A DNA stretch of 64,000 bases from Achromobacter sp. MFA1 R4 (lineage in GTDB: Bacteria > Pseudomonadota > Gammaproteobacteria > Burkholderiales > Burkholderiaceae_B), in assembly GCF_900156745.1 (NCBI RefSeq), contig NZ_LT707065.1:3782001-3846000 (forward strand), written 5' to 3'. The position numbers and the translations under genes are program-made. The notes under the pieces were generated by a model that was not told the origin of the DNA, ran no database searches, and worked only from the letters and a program-made list of their open reading frames with translations. Shown piece after piece: positions 34,913-44,023 of this stretch; position 1 is the first letter of the stretch, and each line of letters begins with the position of its first letter.

Positions 34913-36535
34913 ATGCGTACCTGGTTCTGGACCCTTCTGCTCGCCGTCGTCGCCGTCGCCCTGGCGGTGGTGCTGCGTTCGCATTCGGGCAACGTGCTGT
35001 TGCTGGTGTGGCCGTGGCGCATCGACATGTCGCTGACGCTCGCCGTCCTGCTCATCGTCGCGACCTTCGTCATCCTGTACGTGGGCTTGCGCCTGCTGGC
35101 CTGGCTGCTCGCCATCCCGGACCGTGTCCGGGCCTGGCGCGGCAAGCGTGCGCAGGCGCGCGACCACGAATTGCTCGAACGCGGCTGGATCGGCCTGCTC
35201 GAAGGCCGCTACACCCACGCCGAAAAAGACCTGACCAAGCTGCTGGACCAGACCAAGGTGCGCACGCGCCGCGTTCTGGCGGCATTGTCGGCGGGCCGCG
35301 CTGCCCACGGCCTGGGCGAATTCGACCGGCGCGACCGCCTGCTGGCCACCGCCCAGGAGCAGGCCGGCACGGATCCCGGCCTGGTCGAAGCCACGGCCAC
35401 GGTGTCGGCCGACATGCTGCTCGACCAGGGCCGCGCCGAACGGGCGCTGACCGTGCTGGCGCCCCTGGCCGACGGCGGCGCACGCCACCTGCACACGATG
35501 CGCCTGCTGCTGCGGGCGCATACCGCGCTGAATCACCCCGAACAGGTCTTCACCTTGGCGCGCGGACTCCTGCGCCGCAACGCGATGGGCCGCCACGAAG
35601 CCGATCTCCTGATCGACGCCGCCGGGTCCGCGCGCCTGCGCGCCGCCGCGGGCAGCGATGCCTGGCGCGCCATCTGGAAAGACCTGAAAGCCGAGGAACG
35701 CCTCTTGCCCGAGATCGCCCTGGCGGGCGCGGCGGCGTTCGAAGCCGCGGGCGAAGCCAACGAAGCGGCCCGCGTCCTGGAATCGGCCGTCGCGGTCAAA
35801 TTCAATCCCGCCCTGGTGGCTGCCTACGCACGCTGCGAAGCCGAGCAGGTGTCGCGGCGCCTTGCCAAGGCCGAGACCTGGCTGCAGCAGCGTCCGACCG
35901 ATCCCGATCTGCTGACCGCCCTGGGCATGCTGTGCCTGAACGGACAGCTATGGGGTCAGGCCGAACGCTACCTGCTGCGCAGCCTCGCGCGGCGCAGCGA
36001 TGCGCAGACGCACGCGTTGCTCGGCAGTCTTTATGATCGGCTCGACCGTCCGGTCGATGCGGTCCGCCACTGGCGCCTGGCAACGGCCGCCAGCATGGCC
36101 TTGCCGGTGCTGGCCTCGGACGCGGCGCTGCCTGCCGCCGACACGGGCTCGGATCCCTATCGCGTCGATGCCGAAGGCGGCTATGCCGTGGGCCTGTCCG
36201 ATACGGACACCGATGCGGACGTCGGCGGCGACTACCCGTCCCTGCCGCCGGCCGTCGCGGCGTCCGCCTCCGACTACGTGCTGGACCCGGACGCGCGCGT
36301 CAGCAACGCGCAGCGCGACCGCGCCCTGGCCCCCGAGGACGCCCCGCTGGCCCGCGGCACGTCCGACATCGAAGAGTATTTCGACAGCGCCCCGATTCCC
36401 GCGGCTGCTTTCGATGAGCCGGTGCCCACGTACTCCCCCGCGCCGGCCCCTGCGGCGCCCGCTCCCAAGCCCACGCCGCCCGCGGCGCCCGTGCCGACCA
36501 CCAAGCCGCCGTTCAAGGACGACGGCTCGATTTGA
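34913..36535 (+). CDS. hemY: HemY-like TPR membrane protein
   Basis: A 540-aa protein of the HemY family. Two N-terminal helices (about residues 3-20 and 40-62) are followed by a TPR-like helical region (about 80-400) with GRYTHAEKDLTKLL and LGMLCLNGQLWGQAERYL. The C-terminal 140 residues are acidic then Pro/Ala-rich (APAPAAPAPKPTPPAAPVP) and probably disordered, longer than in the E. coli protein. HemY is thought to organise late heme enzymes at the membrane. ATG at 34913 is five bases after the hemX stop. Confidence 0.87.
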   Translation: MRTWFWTLLLAVVAVALAVVLRSHSGNVLLLVWPWRIDMSLTLAVLLIVATFVILYVGLRLLAWLLAIPDRVRAWRGKRAQARDHELLERGWIGLLEGRYTHAEKDLTKLLDQTKVRTRRVLAALSAGRAAHGLGEFDRRDRLLATAQEQAGTDPGLVEATATVSADMLLDQGRAERALTVLAPLADGGARHLHTMRLLLRAHTALNHPEQVFTLARGLLRRNAMGRHEADLLIDAAGSARLRAAAGSDAWRAIWKDLKAEERLLPEIALAGAAAFEAAGEANEAARVLESAVAVKFNPALVAAYARCEAEQVSRRLAKAETWLQQRPTDPDLLTALGMLCLNGQLWGQAERYLLRSLARRSDAQTHALLGSLYDRLDRPVDAVRHWRLATAASMALPVLASDAALPAADTGSDPYRVDAEGGYAVGLSDTDTDADVGGDYPSLPPAVAASASDYVLDPDARVSNAQRDRALAPEDAPLARGTSDIEEYFDSAPIPAAAFDEPVPTYSPAPAPAAPAPKPTPPAAPVPTTKPPFKDDGSI

Positions 36536-36564
36536 ATATCCTTTCAGACAAACAAGGTTGAACC

Positions 36565-37095
36565 ATGAGTCTTGATCGCGTCTCCCCTGGCAAGAAGCTG
36601 CCGGAAGACTTCAACGTCATCATCGAAATCCCCATGAACGCCGACCCGGTGAAATACGAGGTCGACAAGGATTCCGGTGCGATCTTCGTTGACCGCTTCA
36701 TGCTGACGGCCATGCACTACCCGTGCAACTACGGCTACATTCCCCAGACCCTGTCCGAAGACGGCGACCCCGCCGACGTGCTGGTCCTGACCCCGTTCCC
36801 CATCCAGATCGGCGCCGTCGTGCGCTGCCGCGCCATCGGCGTGCTGGAAATGGACGATGAGTCGGGTGGCGACGCCAAGCTGCTGGCCGTGCCGATCGAA
36901 AAGCTGTACCCCCCGTACCGCAACATCAAGTCCTATGAAGATCTGCCGGCGGAAGACATCTCCCGCATCCAGCACTTCTTCGAGCACTATAAGGACCTGG
37001 AAAAGGGCAAGTGGGTCAAGGTCAAGGGCTGGAAGGGCGTCGATGCCGCGCACGAGGAAATCGTGCGCAGCGCCGAGCGCTACGCGAAGGGCTGA
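36565..37095 (+). CDS. ppa: Inorganic pyrophosphatase (family I)
   Basis: A 176-aa hexameric Mg-dependent enzyme that hydrolyses pyrophosphate to drive biosynthesis. Conserved Asp/Lys clusters are seen: [50 protein letters not shown] and [14 protein letters not shown]; the EDGDPADVL block is the signature. Length is standard. It follows hemY with 29 bp between, perhaps in the same transcript. No obvious terminator; the next 287 bp (37096-37382) hold no clear gene. Confidence 0.97.
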   Translation: MSLDRVSPGKKLPEDFNVIIEIPMNADPVKYEVDKDSGAIFVDRFMLTAMHYPCNYGYIPQTLSEDGDPADVLVLTPFPIQIGAVVRCRAIGVLEMDDESGGDAKLLAVPIEKLYPPYRNIKSYEDLPAEDISRIQHFFEHYKDLEKGKWVKVKGWKGVDAAHEEIVRSAERYAKG

Positions 37096-37382
37096 TCGGG
37101 ATCGGGCCGTGCCGGCATTGCGCCGGCCGGCCATGCGAAGCGGCGCGGCCGCGACGGCTGCGCGCCGGTCGCCGCCGCGCCGTTGCGTTATGGACGCCGA
37201 CCACATCCGGTCCGCGCACGCGGCGCAGAAAGGGATACACTCGCGAGTGCTTTTCAAACGCCCGGCCGCCCAAGAACAACAACGCCCCAATCGCGGGGTG
37301 ACAGGGCATGCCAAGCGCGCGGCGTCGGGGTAACATGTTTCGCCGGTTTTCCGGTCACGTATTTGTCATAGGTTGATAGCTC

Positions 37383-38078
37383 ATGGACTACGTTTTACCT
37401 CCCCAGCCCCCCGTCGCGGTTCCCGTTGCCGGCAGCGCTGCGCTGTTCCCCGTGCGTCGCGTCTACTGCGTGGGCCGCAACTACGCCGAGCATGCCAAGG
37501 AAATGGGATTCACCGGCCGCGAAGACCCGTTCTTCTTCTGCAAGCCCGCCGACGCCGTGCTGTTCGTGGCCGACGGCGAGACCGGCAAGATGCCGTATCC
37601 GTCCAAGACCTCCAACCTGCACTACGAGATGGAACTGGTCGTGGTGCTGGGCAAGGGTGGCCGCGACATCCCCGTCGAGCAGGCCAATGAATGCGTGTGG
37701 GGCTACGCGCTGGGCCTGGACATGACCCGCCGCGACCTGCAAGGTGAAATGAAGAAGCAGGGCCGTCCCTGGGAAATCGGCAAGGCGTTCGACCAATCCG
37801 CGCCGTTGGGCCCCATCCATCCGCGTAGCGTCGTCGGCACACTCGACAAGGGCGCCATCTGGCTGGACGTCAACGGCGAGCGCAAGCAGTCCAGCGATAT
37901 TTCGCAGATGCTGTGGAACGTGCCGGAAAGCATTTCGTACCTGTCGGGCCTGTTCGAGCTGCAGCCCGGCGACATCATCTTCACCGGCACGCCCGAAGGC
38001 GTGGGCGCCGTGCGCCAGGGTGACGTGATCACGGGCGGCGTCGAGGGGCTGGGCGAACTGCGCGTGCAGATCGTCTAG
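37383..38078 (+). CDS. Fumarylacetoacetate hydrolase-family protein
   Basis: A 231-aa member of the FAH C-terminal-domain family, hydrolysing C-C bonds of acylpyruvates such as fumarylpyruvate, or decarboxylating oxaloacetate. Metal-binding acidic residues lie in [15 protein letters not shown] (E-x-E) and the LGLDMTRRD motif; [15 protein letters not shown] and [10 protein letters not shown] are standard. It lacks the N-terminal domain of eukaryotic FAH. No other aromatic-degradation gene is adjacent, so the exact substrate is open. Upstream region 37096-37382 has no gene. Confidence 0.9.
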   Translation: MDYVLPPQPPVAVPVAGSAALFPVRRVYCVGRNYAEHAKEMGFTGREDPFFFCKPADAVLFVADGETGKMPYPSKTSNLHYEMELVVVLGKGGRDIPVEQANECVWGYALGLDMTRRDLQGEMKKQGRPWEIGKAFDQSAPLGPIHPRSVVGTLDKGAIWLDVNGERKQSSDISQMLWNVPESISYLSGLFELQPGDIIFTGTPEGVGAVRQGDVITGGVEGLGELRVQIV

Positions 38079-38117
38079 GGCCGGGCGTCTTCATTTTTTT
38101 CATTCAGGAGCTACAGC

Positions 38118-38249
38118 ATGCGCGGCAAGATCGTGCTGACTGCCTTTGTCGTGTTCGGCTTCGTGCTGGCCGGTTGCAATACCGTGGCCGGCATGGGCAA
38201 GGACATGTCCCGGGCGGGCAATGCCATCACCAACGCGGCCGACAAATAA
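38118..38249 (+). CDS. Entericidin A/B-family small lipoprotein (second copy)
   Basis: A 43-aa product with lipobox LAGC and the mature N-terminus CNTVAGMGKDMSRAG, nearly the same as the entericidin at 11572-11706. CAGGAG precedes the ATG. It ends 20 bp before a strong bidirectional terminator and 83 bp before the minus-strand PIN-PhoH gene. As with the first copy there is no adjacent antidote partner; the two distant copies might act as the pair (inference). Confidence 0.88.
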   Translation: MRGKIVLTAFVVFGFVLAGCNTVAGMGKDMSRAGNAITNAADK

Positions 38250-38267
38250 TCGGCTCGCCGCGGTAAG

Positions 38268-38299
38268 AAAAAGCCCCTTGAGCGATCAAGGGGCTTTTT
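38268..38299. terminator. Bidirectional terminator (entericidin / PIN-PhoH)
   Basis: A 14-bp perfect stem (38268-38281 with 38286-38299), GCGA loop, A5/T5 ends, between convergent genes. Confidence 0.95.
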
Positions 38300-38331
38300 C
38301 GTTGCCGAAGCGATGACGTGCGGACCTGGAC

Positions 38332-40038
38332 CTACAGCACGTCGCCCGCGTAGTCGGCCAGGCGAGACCGTTCGCCGCGTTGCAGCGTGACGTGGCCCGA
38401 GTGCGGCCAGCCCTTGAAGCGGTCGACGACGAACGTCAGGCCCGAGCTGCCTTCCGTCAGGTAGGGCGTATCGATCTGGGCGATGTTGCCCAGGCAGATC
38501 ACCTTGGTGCCGGGGCCCGCGCGGGTCACCAGCGTCTTCATCTGCTTGGGCGTCAGGTTCTGCGCCTCGTCGATGATGAGGTACTTGTTCAGGAAGGTGC
38601 GGCCGCGCATGAAGTTCAGGGATTTCACCTTGATGCGCGAGCGGATCAGGTCCATGGTGGCGGCGCGGCCCCAGTCCCCGTTGCCTTCGCCGTCGCCCAT
38701 GTTCAGCACGTCCAGGTTGTCTTCCAGCGCGCCCATCCAGGGCAGCATCTTTTCTTCTTCGGTGCCGGGCAGGAAACCGATGTCTTCGCCGACCGGAACC
38801 GTGACGCGCGTCATGATGATCTCGGTGTAGCGCTTGGTCTCCAGCACCTGCGTGATGCCCGCCGCCAGCGCCAGCAGCGTCTTGCCCGTGCCGGCCTGGC
38901 CCAGCAGCGACACGAAATCGCATTCCGGGTTCATCAGCAGGTTCATGGCGAAGTTCTGCTCTCGGTTGCGCGCCGTGATGCCCCAGACATTGTTCTTGCC
39001 GTGGGTGTAATCGCGCAGCGTGGCCAGCACCGCCATCTTGCCGCTCACTTCACGCACCTGCGCGTACAGCGGCATCTGGCCTTCGAAATAGACGAACTGG
39101 TTGACCACGAACTGTGAACACAGCGGGCCATGGATGCGGTAGAAGGTCGTGCCGCCCTGTTGCCAGGATTCGACGTCCTTGCCGTGCTTGTTCCAGAAGT
39201 CCTCGGGCAGTTGCATCACGCCCGAATACATCAGGTCCGAGTCTTCCAGCACATGGTCGTTGAAGTAGTCTTCGGCGGCCATGCCCAGCGCGCGGGCCTT
39301 CAGGCGCATGTTGATGTCCTTGGACACCAGCACCACTTCGCGCTGCGGGTATTTTTCCTGCAGCGCGCGCACCACGCCAAGGATCTGGTTGTCGGCCTTG
39401 CCCATCGGCAGGTCCGAGGGCAGGGTGCTGTGAATGGCCGTGGTCTGGAACATCAGGCGCCCGGTGGCGTCCTTGTTGCCCAGCTTGGCCAGCTCCAGGC
39501 CTTCGTCCAGGTGCGTGGCGTCCTGCACCAGCGAGTCCAGGGACCGGCTGACCTGGCGCGCATTGCGCGCCACTTCGGACATGCCCTTTTTCTGGTGGTC
39601 CAGCTCTTCCAGCGTCATCATCGGCAGGAAGATGTCGTGTTCCTCGAAGCGGAACAGCGAGCTGGGGTCGTGCAGCAGCACGTTCGTGTCCAGCACGAAC
39701 AGCTTGCGCGGGGCGTTCTCGGCGCGGGCCTTGCCGCGCTTGGCGGGTGCCGGCGCGGTCTTGGCCTGTTGGCGGGCGGGCGCGCGCGCGGCCGGCGTGG
39801 CGGGCGCGGGCGGCGGCACCTCGCGAGCGGGGGATGGCGTGTGGGCCTTGCGCGCCGGCGCGGCCATGCCATCAAGTTCTGGCTGGACCAGCAGTTCGTC
39901 CTCGTCTTCGGCGAGGGCGGCCTGGGTGTTGGACCGCGCAGCGGCAGTCTTGGTGGTGCGGGCCTGCGCCCGGGCGGAGTCGCCCGAGGGGAAGGTCAGG
40001 ATGGCTGCGGGGCGGGTAGGCAACTTCGGAAGCGGCAT
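38332..40038 (-). CDS. PhoH-family ATPase with N-terminal PIN domain (PhoH2)
   Basis: A 568-aa protein. The first 110 residues are basic and Pro/Ala-rich, likely disordered. The PIN RNase domain follows (RKLFVLDTNVLLHDPSSLFRFEEHD, from about residue 111; acidic residues for metal in TLEELD and VLVSKDINMRLKA). The PhoH/RecA-like ATPase domain has Walker A LLGQAGTGKTLLALAAG and Walker B YLIIDEAQNLTPKQMKTLVTR. PhoH2 proteins couple RNA unwinding with cleavage. No adjacent antitoxin is present. The start at 40038 is the first Met giving the N-terminal tail. Confidence 0.93.
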   Translation of the reverse strand: MPLPKLPTRPAAILTFPSGDSARAQARTTKTAAARSNTQAALAEDEDELLVQPELDGMAAPARKAHTPSPAREVPPPAPATPAARAPARQQAKTAPAPAKRGKARAENAPRKLFVLDTNVLLHDPSSLFRFEEHDIFLPMMTLEELDHQKKGMSEVARNARQVSRSLDSLVQDATHLDEGLELAKLGNKDATGRLMFQTTAIHSTLPSDLPMGKADNQILGVVRALQEKYPQREVVLVSKDINMRLKARALGMAAEDYFNDHVLEDSDLMYSGVMQLPEDFWNKHGKDVESWQQGGTTFYRIHGPLCSQFVVNQFVYFEGQMPLYAQVREVSGKMAVLATLRDYTHGKNNVWGITARNREQNFAMNLLMNPECDFVSLLGQAGTGKTLLALAAGITQVLETKRYTEIIMTRVTVPVGEDIGFLPGTEEEKMLPWMGALEDNLDVLNMGDGEGNGDWGRAATMDLIRSRIKVKSLNFMRGRTFLNKYLIIDEAQNLTPKQMKTLVTRAGPGTKVICLGNIAQIDTPYLTEGSSGLTFVVDRFKGWPHSGHVTLQRGERSRLADYAGDVL

Positions 40039-40094
40039 ATGCGTCACTCTCCTGTTTGGGCCGGCTATAGCGCCTGACGGGTATTCCTGTGCGG

Positions 40095-40559
40095 CTAACC
40101 GATGCTTTTGGCGGCTTGCAGGACTTCCTTGGCGTGGCCCGGGACCTTCACCCCGCGCCACTCCTGCACCAGCACGCCATAGGCATCGATCAAGAAGGTG
40201 CTGCGTTCGATGCCGCGCACCTGCTTTCCATACATGTTCTTTTGCTTGATGACGCCGAACAGATTGCAGACGGTTTCGTCGGCGTCGGAGATGAGAGGGA
40301 AGGGAAGCTCGTACTTGGCCTTGAAATTCTCGTGCGACTTCAGCGAGTCGCGCGAGATGCCGATCACGATCGCGCTGGCCGCCAGGAACTCGGCGTGCAG
40401 GTCGCGGAAATCCTGGCTCTCGGTGGTGCAGCCGGGCGTGTTGTCCTTGGGATAGAAATACAGGATCACCGCCCGCCCCTGGCACTGCTCAAGGCTGATG
40501 GGGCCTATCGTGCTTTCGGCGGTGAACAGCGGGGCGGGTTTGCCTATGCTCGGCGTCAT
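40095..40559 (-). CDS. bcp: Peroxiredoxin (BCP/PrxQ type)
   Basis: A 154-aa thiol peroxidase reducing H2O2 and organic hydroperoxides. The peroxidatic Cys is Cys44 in NTPGCTTES; the typical resolving Cys five residues on (CTxxxC) is Ser-Gln here, so this one is a 1-Cys-like variant unless another Cys (26 or that in ETVCNLFG) resolves it. The length and YFYPKDNTPGCT motif fit PrxQ. Its ATG overlaps the stop of the upstream Mth938 gene (ATGA, 40556-40559), so the two are coupled. Confidence 0.94.
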   Translation of the reverse strand: MTPSIGKPAPLFTAESTIGPISLEQCQGRAVILYFYPKDNTPGCTTESQDFRDLHAEFLAASAIVIGISRDSLKSHENFKAKYELPFPLISDADETVCNLFGVIKQKNMYGKQVRGIERSTFLIDAYGVLVQEWRGVKVPGHAKEVLQAAKSIG

Positions 40560-41017
40560 TGACTGGTTGCTCCATTGGGAGGGATGAGGGCGACGACCAC
40601 GCGCCGGCCCTCGGCCATCAGGATGTTGTAGGTGCGCGAGGCGGCGTGGGTATCCATCGTTTCCACGCCGATGCCCACGGCCAATAGGGGACGTAATACT
40701 TCGGGGCGCAGGAACCGTTGCTTGCCGCCGGTGCCCACCAGCAGGACCTCGGGCGCATTGGCCGGGCGGCTGGGCGAGGATTCCGGGGCGTCCAGGAAAT
40801 CCATGGGGTCGCGGGCGGGCTCGGACAATCCGGCTGCCTGGAGCAAGAGGGAGGAGGTGATGTCGGCCGGCGACTCAACGGGCCAGACGGTAACTTCGCC
40901 TTCGGGGCCAAACGCGACCGACGAAGAAAAACGTACCTGGTTGACCTCGATGTAGCCATCGCCATAAGCGGTGACAGTGTTAAGAGCGGCCGTCGCAGGA
41001 TCGGTATGCAGCTTCAA
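40556..41017 (-). CDS. Mth938/DUF498-domain protein
   Basis: A 153-aa protein beginning MKLHTDPATAALNTVTAYGDGYIEVN. I take the TTG at 41017 as start because GGAG precedes it and the family begins at this point; an ATG at 41068 would add 17 residues with no SD. The domain includes NAPEVLLVGTGGKQRFLRPEVL and later ETMDTHAASRTYNIL, the Mth938 signature. Function is unknown; relatives in eukaryotes are mitochondrial assembly factors. It is coupled to bcp by a 4-bp overlap. Confidence 0.82.
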   Translation of the reverse strand: MKLHTDPATAALNTVTAYGDGYIEVNQVRFSSSVAFGPEGEVTVWPVESPADITSSLLLQAAGLSEPARDPMDFLDAPESSPSRPANAPEVLLVGTGGKQRFLRPEVLRPLLAVGIGVETMDTHAASRTYNILMAEGRRVVVALIPPNGATSQ

Positions 41018-41250
41018 TAAGAACTCCGGCTTTACGTGCTTGATAATAGCGCATAGGACACGCCGCATGTTGCAACGTATCCACGAGGGGAAAGTGGCTT
41101 TTTTTGCCTCATTTGCCGCCCGGGCGTCGTTGCGCTAGATTACAGGGTTTTGCTGCGCTGCAAACGTGTGCCGGCGCGGCTTTGAGCCCCTTTCCCTTCG
41201 CGCGACCGCGCCCTGGTCTTTTTGCCTTTTCGCCCCTAAGGATTCCCATC

Positions 41251-42438
41251 ATGAGGAAGTTCTCTCGCATCGAGCGTTTGCCCCCGTACGTTTTCAACAT
41301 CACCGGCGAGCTCAAGATGGCGGCGCGTCGGCGCGGCGAAGATATCATCGACATGTCGATGGGCAATCCGGACGGCGCAACGCCCAAGCACATCGTGGAC
41401 AAGATGGTGGAGGCGACCTGCCGCCCCACCACGCATGGCTATTCCGTATCCAAGGGCATTCCGCGCCTGCGCAAGGCGATCTGTGACTGGTACCAGCGCC
41501 GCTACGCAGTCGAATTCGATCCGGATTCCGAAGCCATCGTCACCATCGGTTCGAAAGAGGGCCTGGCCCACCTGATGCTGGCCACGCTGGATCGCGGCGA
41601 CACCGTGCTGGTGCCCAACCCCAGCTACCCGATTCACATCTACGGCGCGGTCATCGCGGGCGCCAACATCCGCTCCGTGCGCATGACGCCGGGCGTGGAT
41701 TTCTTCGAGGAACTGGAACGCGCCGTGCGCGAATCCATCCCGAAGCCCAAGATGATGGTGCTGGGCTTTCCCAGCAACCCCACCGCGCAATGCGTGGACC
41801 TGTCGTTCTTCGAACGCGTGGTGGCGCTGGCCAAGGAACACGACATCCTCGTCGTGCATGACCTGGCCTATGCCGACATCACCTTCGACGGCTACGTGGC
41901 GCCCTCCATCATGCAGGTTCCCGGCGCGCGCGATGTCGCGGTCGAGTTCTTCACGATGAGCAAGAGCTACAACATGGCGGGCTGGCGCATCGGCTATATG
42001 GTCGGCAACCGCGAGCTCGTCAACGCGCTCGCGCGCATCAAGAGTTATCACGACTACGGCACGTTCACGCCGATCCAGGTGGCTTCCATCGCCGCGCTGG
42101 ACGGTCCGCAGGACTGCGTGAACGAAATCGTGGCGCAGTACCAGAGCCGCCGCGACGTGCTCGCGCGCGGCCTGCACGAAGCAGGTTGGAATGTGGAGAT
42201 TCCCAAGGCGTCCATGTACATCTGGGCGCAGATCCCCGAACCCTACCGGGCGATGGGCTCTTTGGAATTTGCCAAGCGTGTCCTGTCGGATGCGAAAGTG
42301 GCCGTTTCCCCCGGGATCGGCTTCGGCGAGTATGGCGACGAATACGTGCGCTTCGCGCTCATCGAAAACGAGCAGCGCACCCGCCAGGCGGTGCGCGGCA
42401 TCAAAGATATGTTCCGCAAGGACGGATTGCTGAAATAG
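41251..42438 (+). CDS. alaC: Alanine transaminase AlaC-type aminotransferase
   Basis: A 395-aa class I/II aminotransferase. PLP Lys is Lys238 in [16 protein letters not shown]; the [15 protein letters not shown] and [12 protein letters not shown] blocks are AlaC-like. In E. coli AlaC makes alanine from pyruvate and glutamate; here it heads the hom-thrC operon, so it may be more tightly linked to amino-acid biosynthesis. Start at 41251 gives the family's N-terminus [16 protein letters not shown] divergent region of 233 bp separates it from the Mth938 gene; a GC-rich repeat follows. Confidence 0.92.
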   Translation: MRKFSRIERLPPYVFNITGELKMAARRRGEDIIDMSMGNPDGATPKHIVDKMVEATCRPTTHGYSVSKGIPRLRKAICDWYQRRYAVEFDPDSEAIVTIGSKEGLAHLMLATLDRGDTVLVPNPSYPIHIYGAVIAGANIRSVRMTPGVDFFEELERAVRESIPKPKMMVLGFPSNPTAQCVDLSFFERVVALAKEHDILVVHDLAYADITFDGYVAPSIMQVPGARDVAVEFFTMSKSYNMAGWRIGYMVGNRELVNALARIKSYHDYGTFTPIQVASIAALDGPQDCVNEIVAQYQSRRDVLARGLHEAGWNVEIPKASMYIWAQIPEPYRAMGSLEFAKRVLSDAKVAVSPGIGFGEYGDEYVRFALIENEQRTRQAVRGIKDMFRKDGLLK

Positions 42439-42440
42439 GG

Positions 42441-42530
42441 CCCCCCCCCGCAGCGCTGCGCGCTTCCCCCCAAGGGGCGCCGCAGCGGACCGGCGAAGCC
42501 GGCTCCGCGCGGCCGCGCTGGGTGCTGCCA
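42441..42530 (+). repeat. GC-rich intergenic repeat with stacked hairpins
   Basis: C9 run (42441-42449), then GCGCTGCGCGCTT, CCCCCCAAGGGG, and the bulged hairpin GCGGA-CCGGC-GAA-GCCGG-TCCGC (42485-42508), then GCGGCCGCGC. A weaker relative lies at 43930-44016. Such elements recur between genes in Alcaligenaceae, to my recollection. Confidence 0.6.
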
Positions 42531-42568
42531 AGTAGGGTGTCCCTTGCACAGCATTATGGAGAACTGAA

Positions 42569-43912
42569 ATGAATTCCCCTCAACGCCCGCCCGCAGAGGG
42601 CGGCGCGATGAACCCCATGAAAGTGGGCCTGCTGGGTCTTGGCGTGGTGGGCGGCGGCACGTGGACCGTGCTGTCGCGCAACGCCGAGGAAATCGCCCGC
42701 CGCGCCGGCCGCCGCATTGAAGTCACCCGCGCCGCCGTGCGCGACGTGGAGAAGGCGCGTGCCCGCGTGGGCGACTCCATCCTGGTCGACACCGACGTGC
42801 ATGCGCTGGTGCGCGATCCCGAGATCGACATCGTCGTGGAACTCATCGGCGGCGATACGCTGGCGCGCGATCTGGTGCTCGAAGCCATCGCCAACGGCAA
42901 GCATGTGGTCACCGCCAACAAGGCGCTCCTGGCCAAGCACGGCAATGAGATATTCGCCGCCGCCTCCGAACGCGGCGTGATGGTGAACTTCGAAGCCGCC
43001 GTCGCCGGCGGCATCCCCATCATCAAGGCGATTCGCGAAGGCCTGACGGCCAATCGCATCCAGTGGGTTGCCGGCATCATCAACGGCACCACGAACTTCA
43101 TCCTGTCTGAGATGCGCTCGCGCGGGCTGCCGTTCGCCGACGTGCTGGCCGAAGCCCAGCGCCTGGGCTACGCCGAAGCCGATCCGACCTTCGACGTCGA
43201 AGGCGTGGATGCCGCGCACAAGCTGACGCTGCTGGCCTCGCTGGCCTTTGGCGTGCCGGTGCAATTCGATCGCGCCTACATCGAGGGCATCTCGCAACTG
43301 GCCGCCGAAGACATCGAGCATGCCGAACGCCTGGGCTATCGCATCAAGCTCCTGGGCATCACCAAGCGCCGCCCGGACGGCATCGAATTGCGCGTGCATC
43401 CGGCGCTGGTGCCCGCCGAGCGCCTGCTGGCCAATGTCGAAGGCGCGATGAACGCCGTGCTGGTCAAGGGCGACGCGGTCGGCCCGACGCTGTACTACGG
43501 ACAAGGCGCGGGCGAAGAACCCACCGCCTCGGCGGTCGTGGCCGACCTGGTCGACGTGACGCGCCTGCATACCGCCGATCCCGGCAACCGCGTGCCGCAC
43601 CTGGCGTTCCAGCCCGATGCCATGTCGGACACGCCGATCCTGCCGATCGAACAGGTCAGCACGTCGTACTACCTGCGCCTGCGCGTGGACGACCAGCCTG
43701 GCGTGCTGGCCGACATTGCGCGCCTCCTGGCCGACCGTTCCATCTCCATCGGTTCGATGATCCAGCAGCCCTCGCACATCGGCGGCGCCGACATCATCTT
43801 CCTCACGCATGAGGCGGTGGAAGGCAACGTCAACCAGGCCATCGAGCGCATCGAATCGCTGCCCTTCGTGCGGTCCAAGGTCACGCGCCTGCGCGTGGAG
43901 AACCTGACGTGA
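42569..43912 (+). CDS. hom: Homoserine dehydrogenase
   Basis: A 447-aa NAD(P)-dependent enzyme converting aspartate semialdehyde to homoserine. N-terminal Rossmann motif VGLLGLGVVGGGTW (residues about 18-31), catalytic/substrate domain with AAVAGGIPIIKAIREGL and GIINGTTNFIL, and a C-terminal ACT domain (YYLRLRVDDQPGVLADIARLL, from about 366) implying allosteric control. GGAGAA at 42558-42563 supports the ATG at 42569; Met14 would be an alternative. Forms a threonine unit with thrC, 111 bp downstream. Confidence 0.97.
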   Translation: MNSPQRPPAEGGAMNPMKVGLLGLGVVGGGTWTVLSRNAEEIARRAGRRIEVTRAAVRDVEKARARVGDSILVDTDVHALVRDPEIDIVVELIGGDTLARDLVLEAIANGKHVVTANKALLAKHGNEIFAAASERGVMVNFEAAVAGGIPIIKAIREGLTANRIQWVAGIINGTTNFILSEMRSRGLPFADVLAEAQRLGYAEADPTFDVEGVDAAHKLTLLASLAFGVPVQFDRAYIEGISQLAAEDIEHAERLGYRIKLLGITKRRPDGIELRVHPALVPAERLLANVEGAMNAVLVKGDAVGPTLYYGQGAGEEPTASAVVADLVDVTRLHTADPGNRVPHLAFQPDAMSDTPILPIEQVSTSYYLRLRVDDQPGVLADIARLLADRSISIGSMIQQPSHIGGADIIFLTHEAVEGNVNQAIERIESLPFVRSKVTRLRVENLT

Positions 43913-43929
43913 GCAAGACCGACTCCGGA

Positions 43930-44016
43930 GCGCCTCTGGCGCTTTCCCCTGGGCGGTCCCCCTTCAAGGGGGCCTGCGCGCGGACCGGATCCGGCAAGGC
44001 TGGCGCATCGTGGAGC
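43930..44016 (+). repeat. Second GC-rich intergenic repeat (degenerate relative)
   Basis: Between hom and thrC: GCGCTTTCCCC, CCCCCTTCAAGGGGG stem, then GCGCGCGGACCGGATCCGG. Shares block order and composition with 42441-42530, but identity is low; alignment by eye only. Confidence 0.45.
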
Positions 44017-44023
44017 AATTGAC

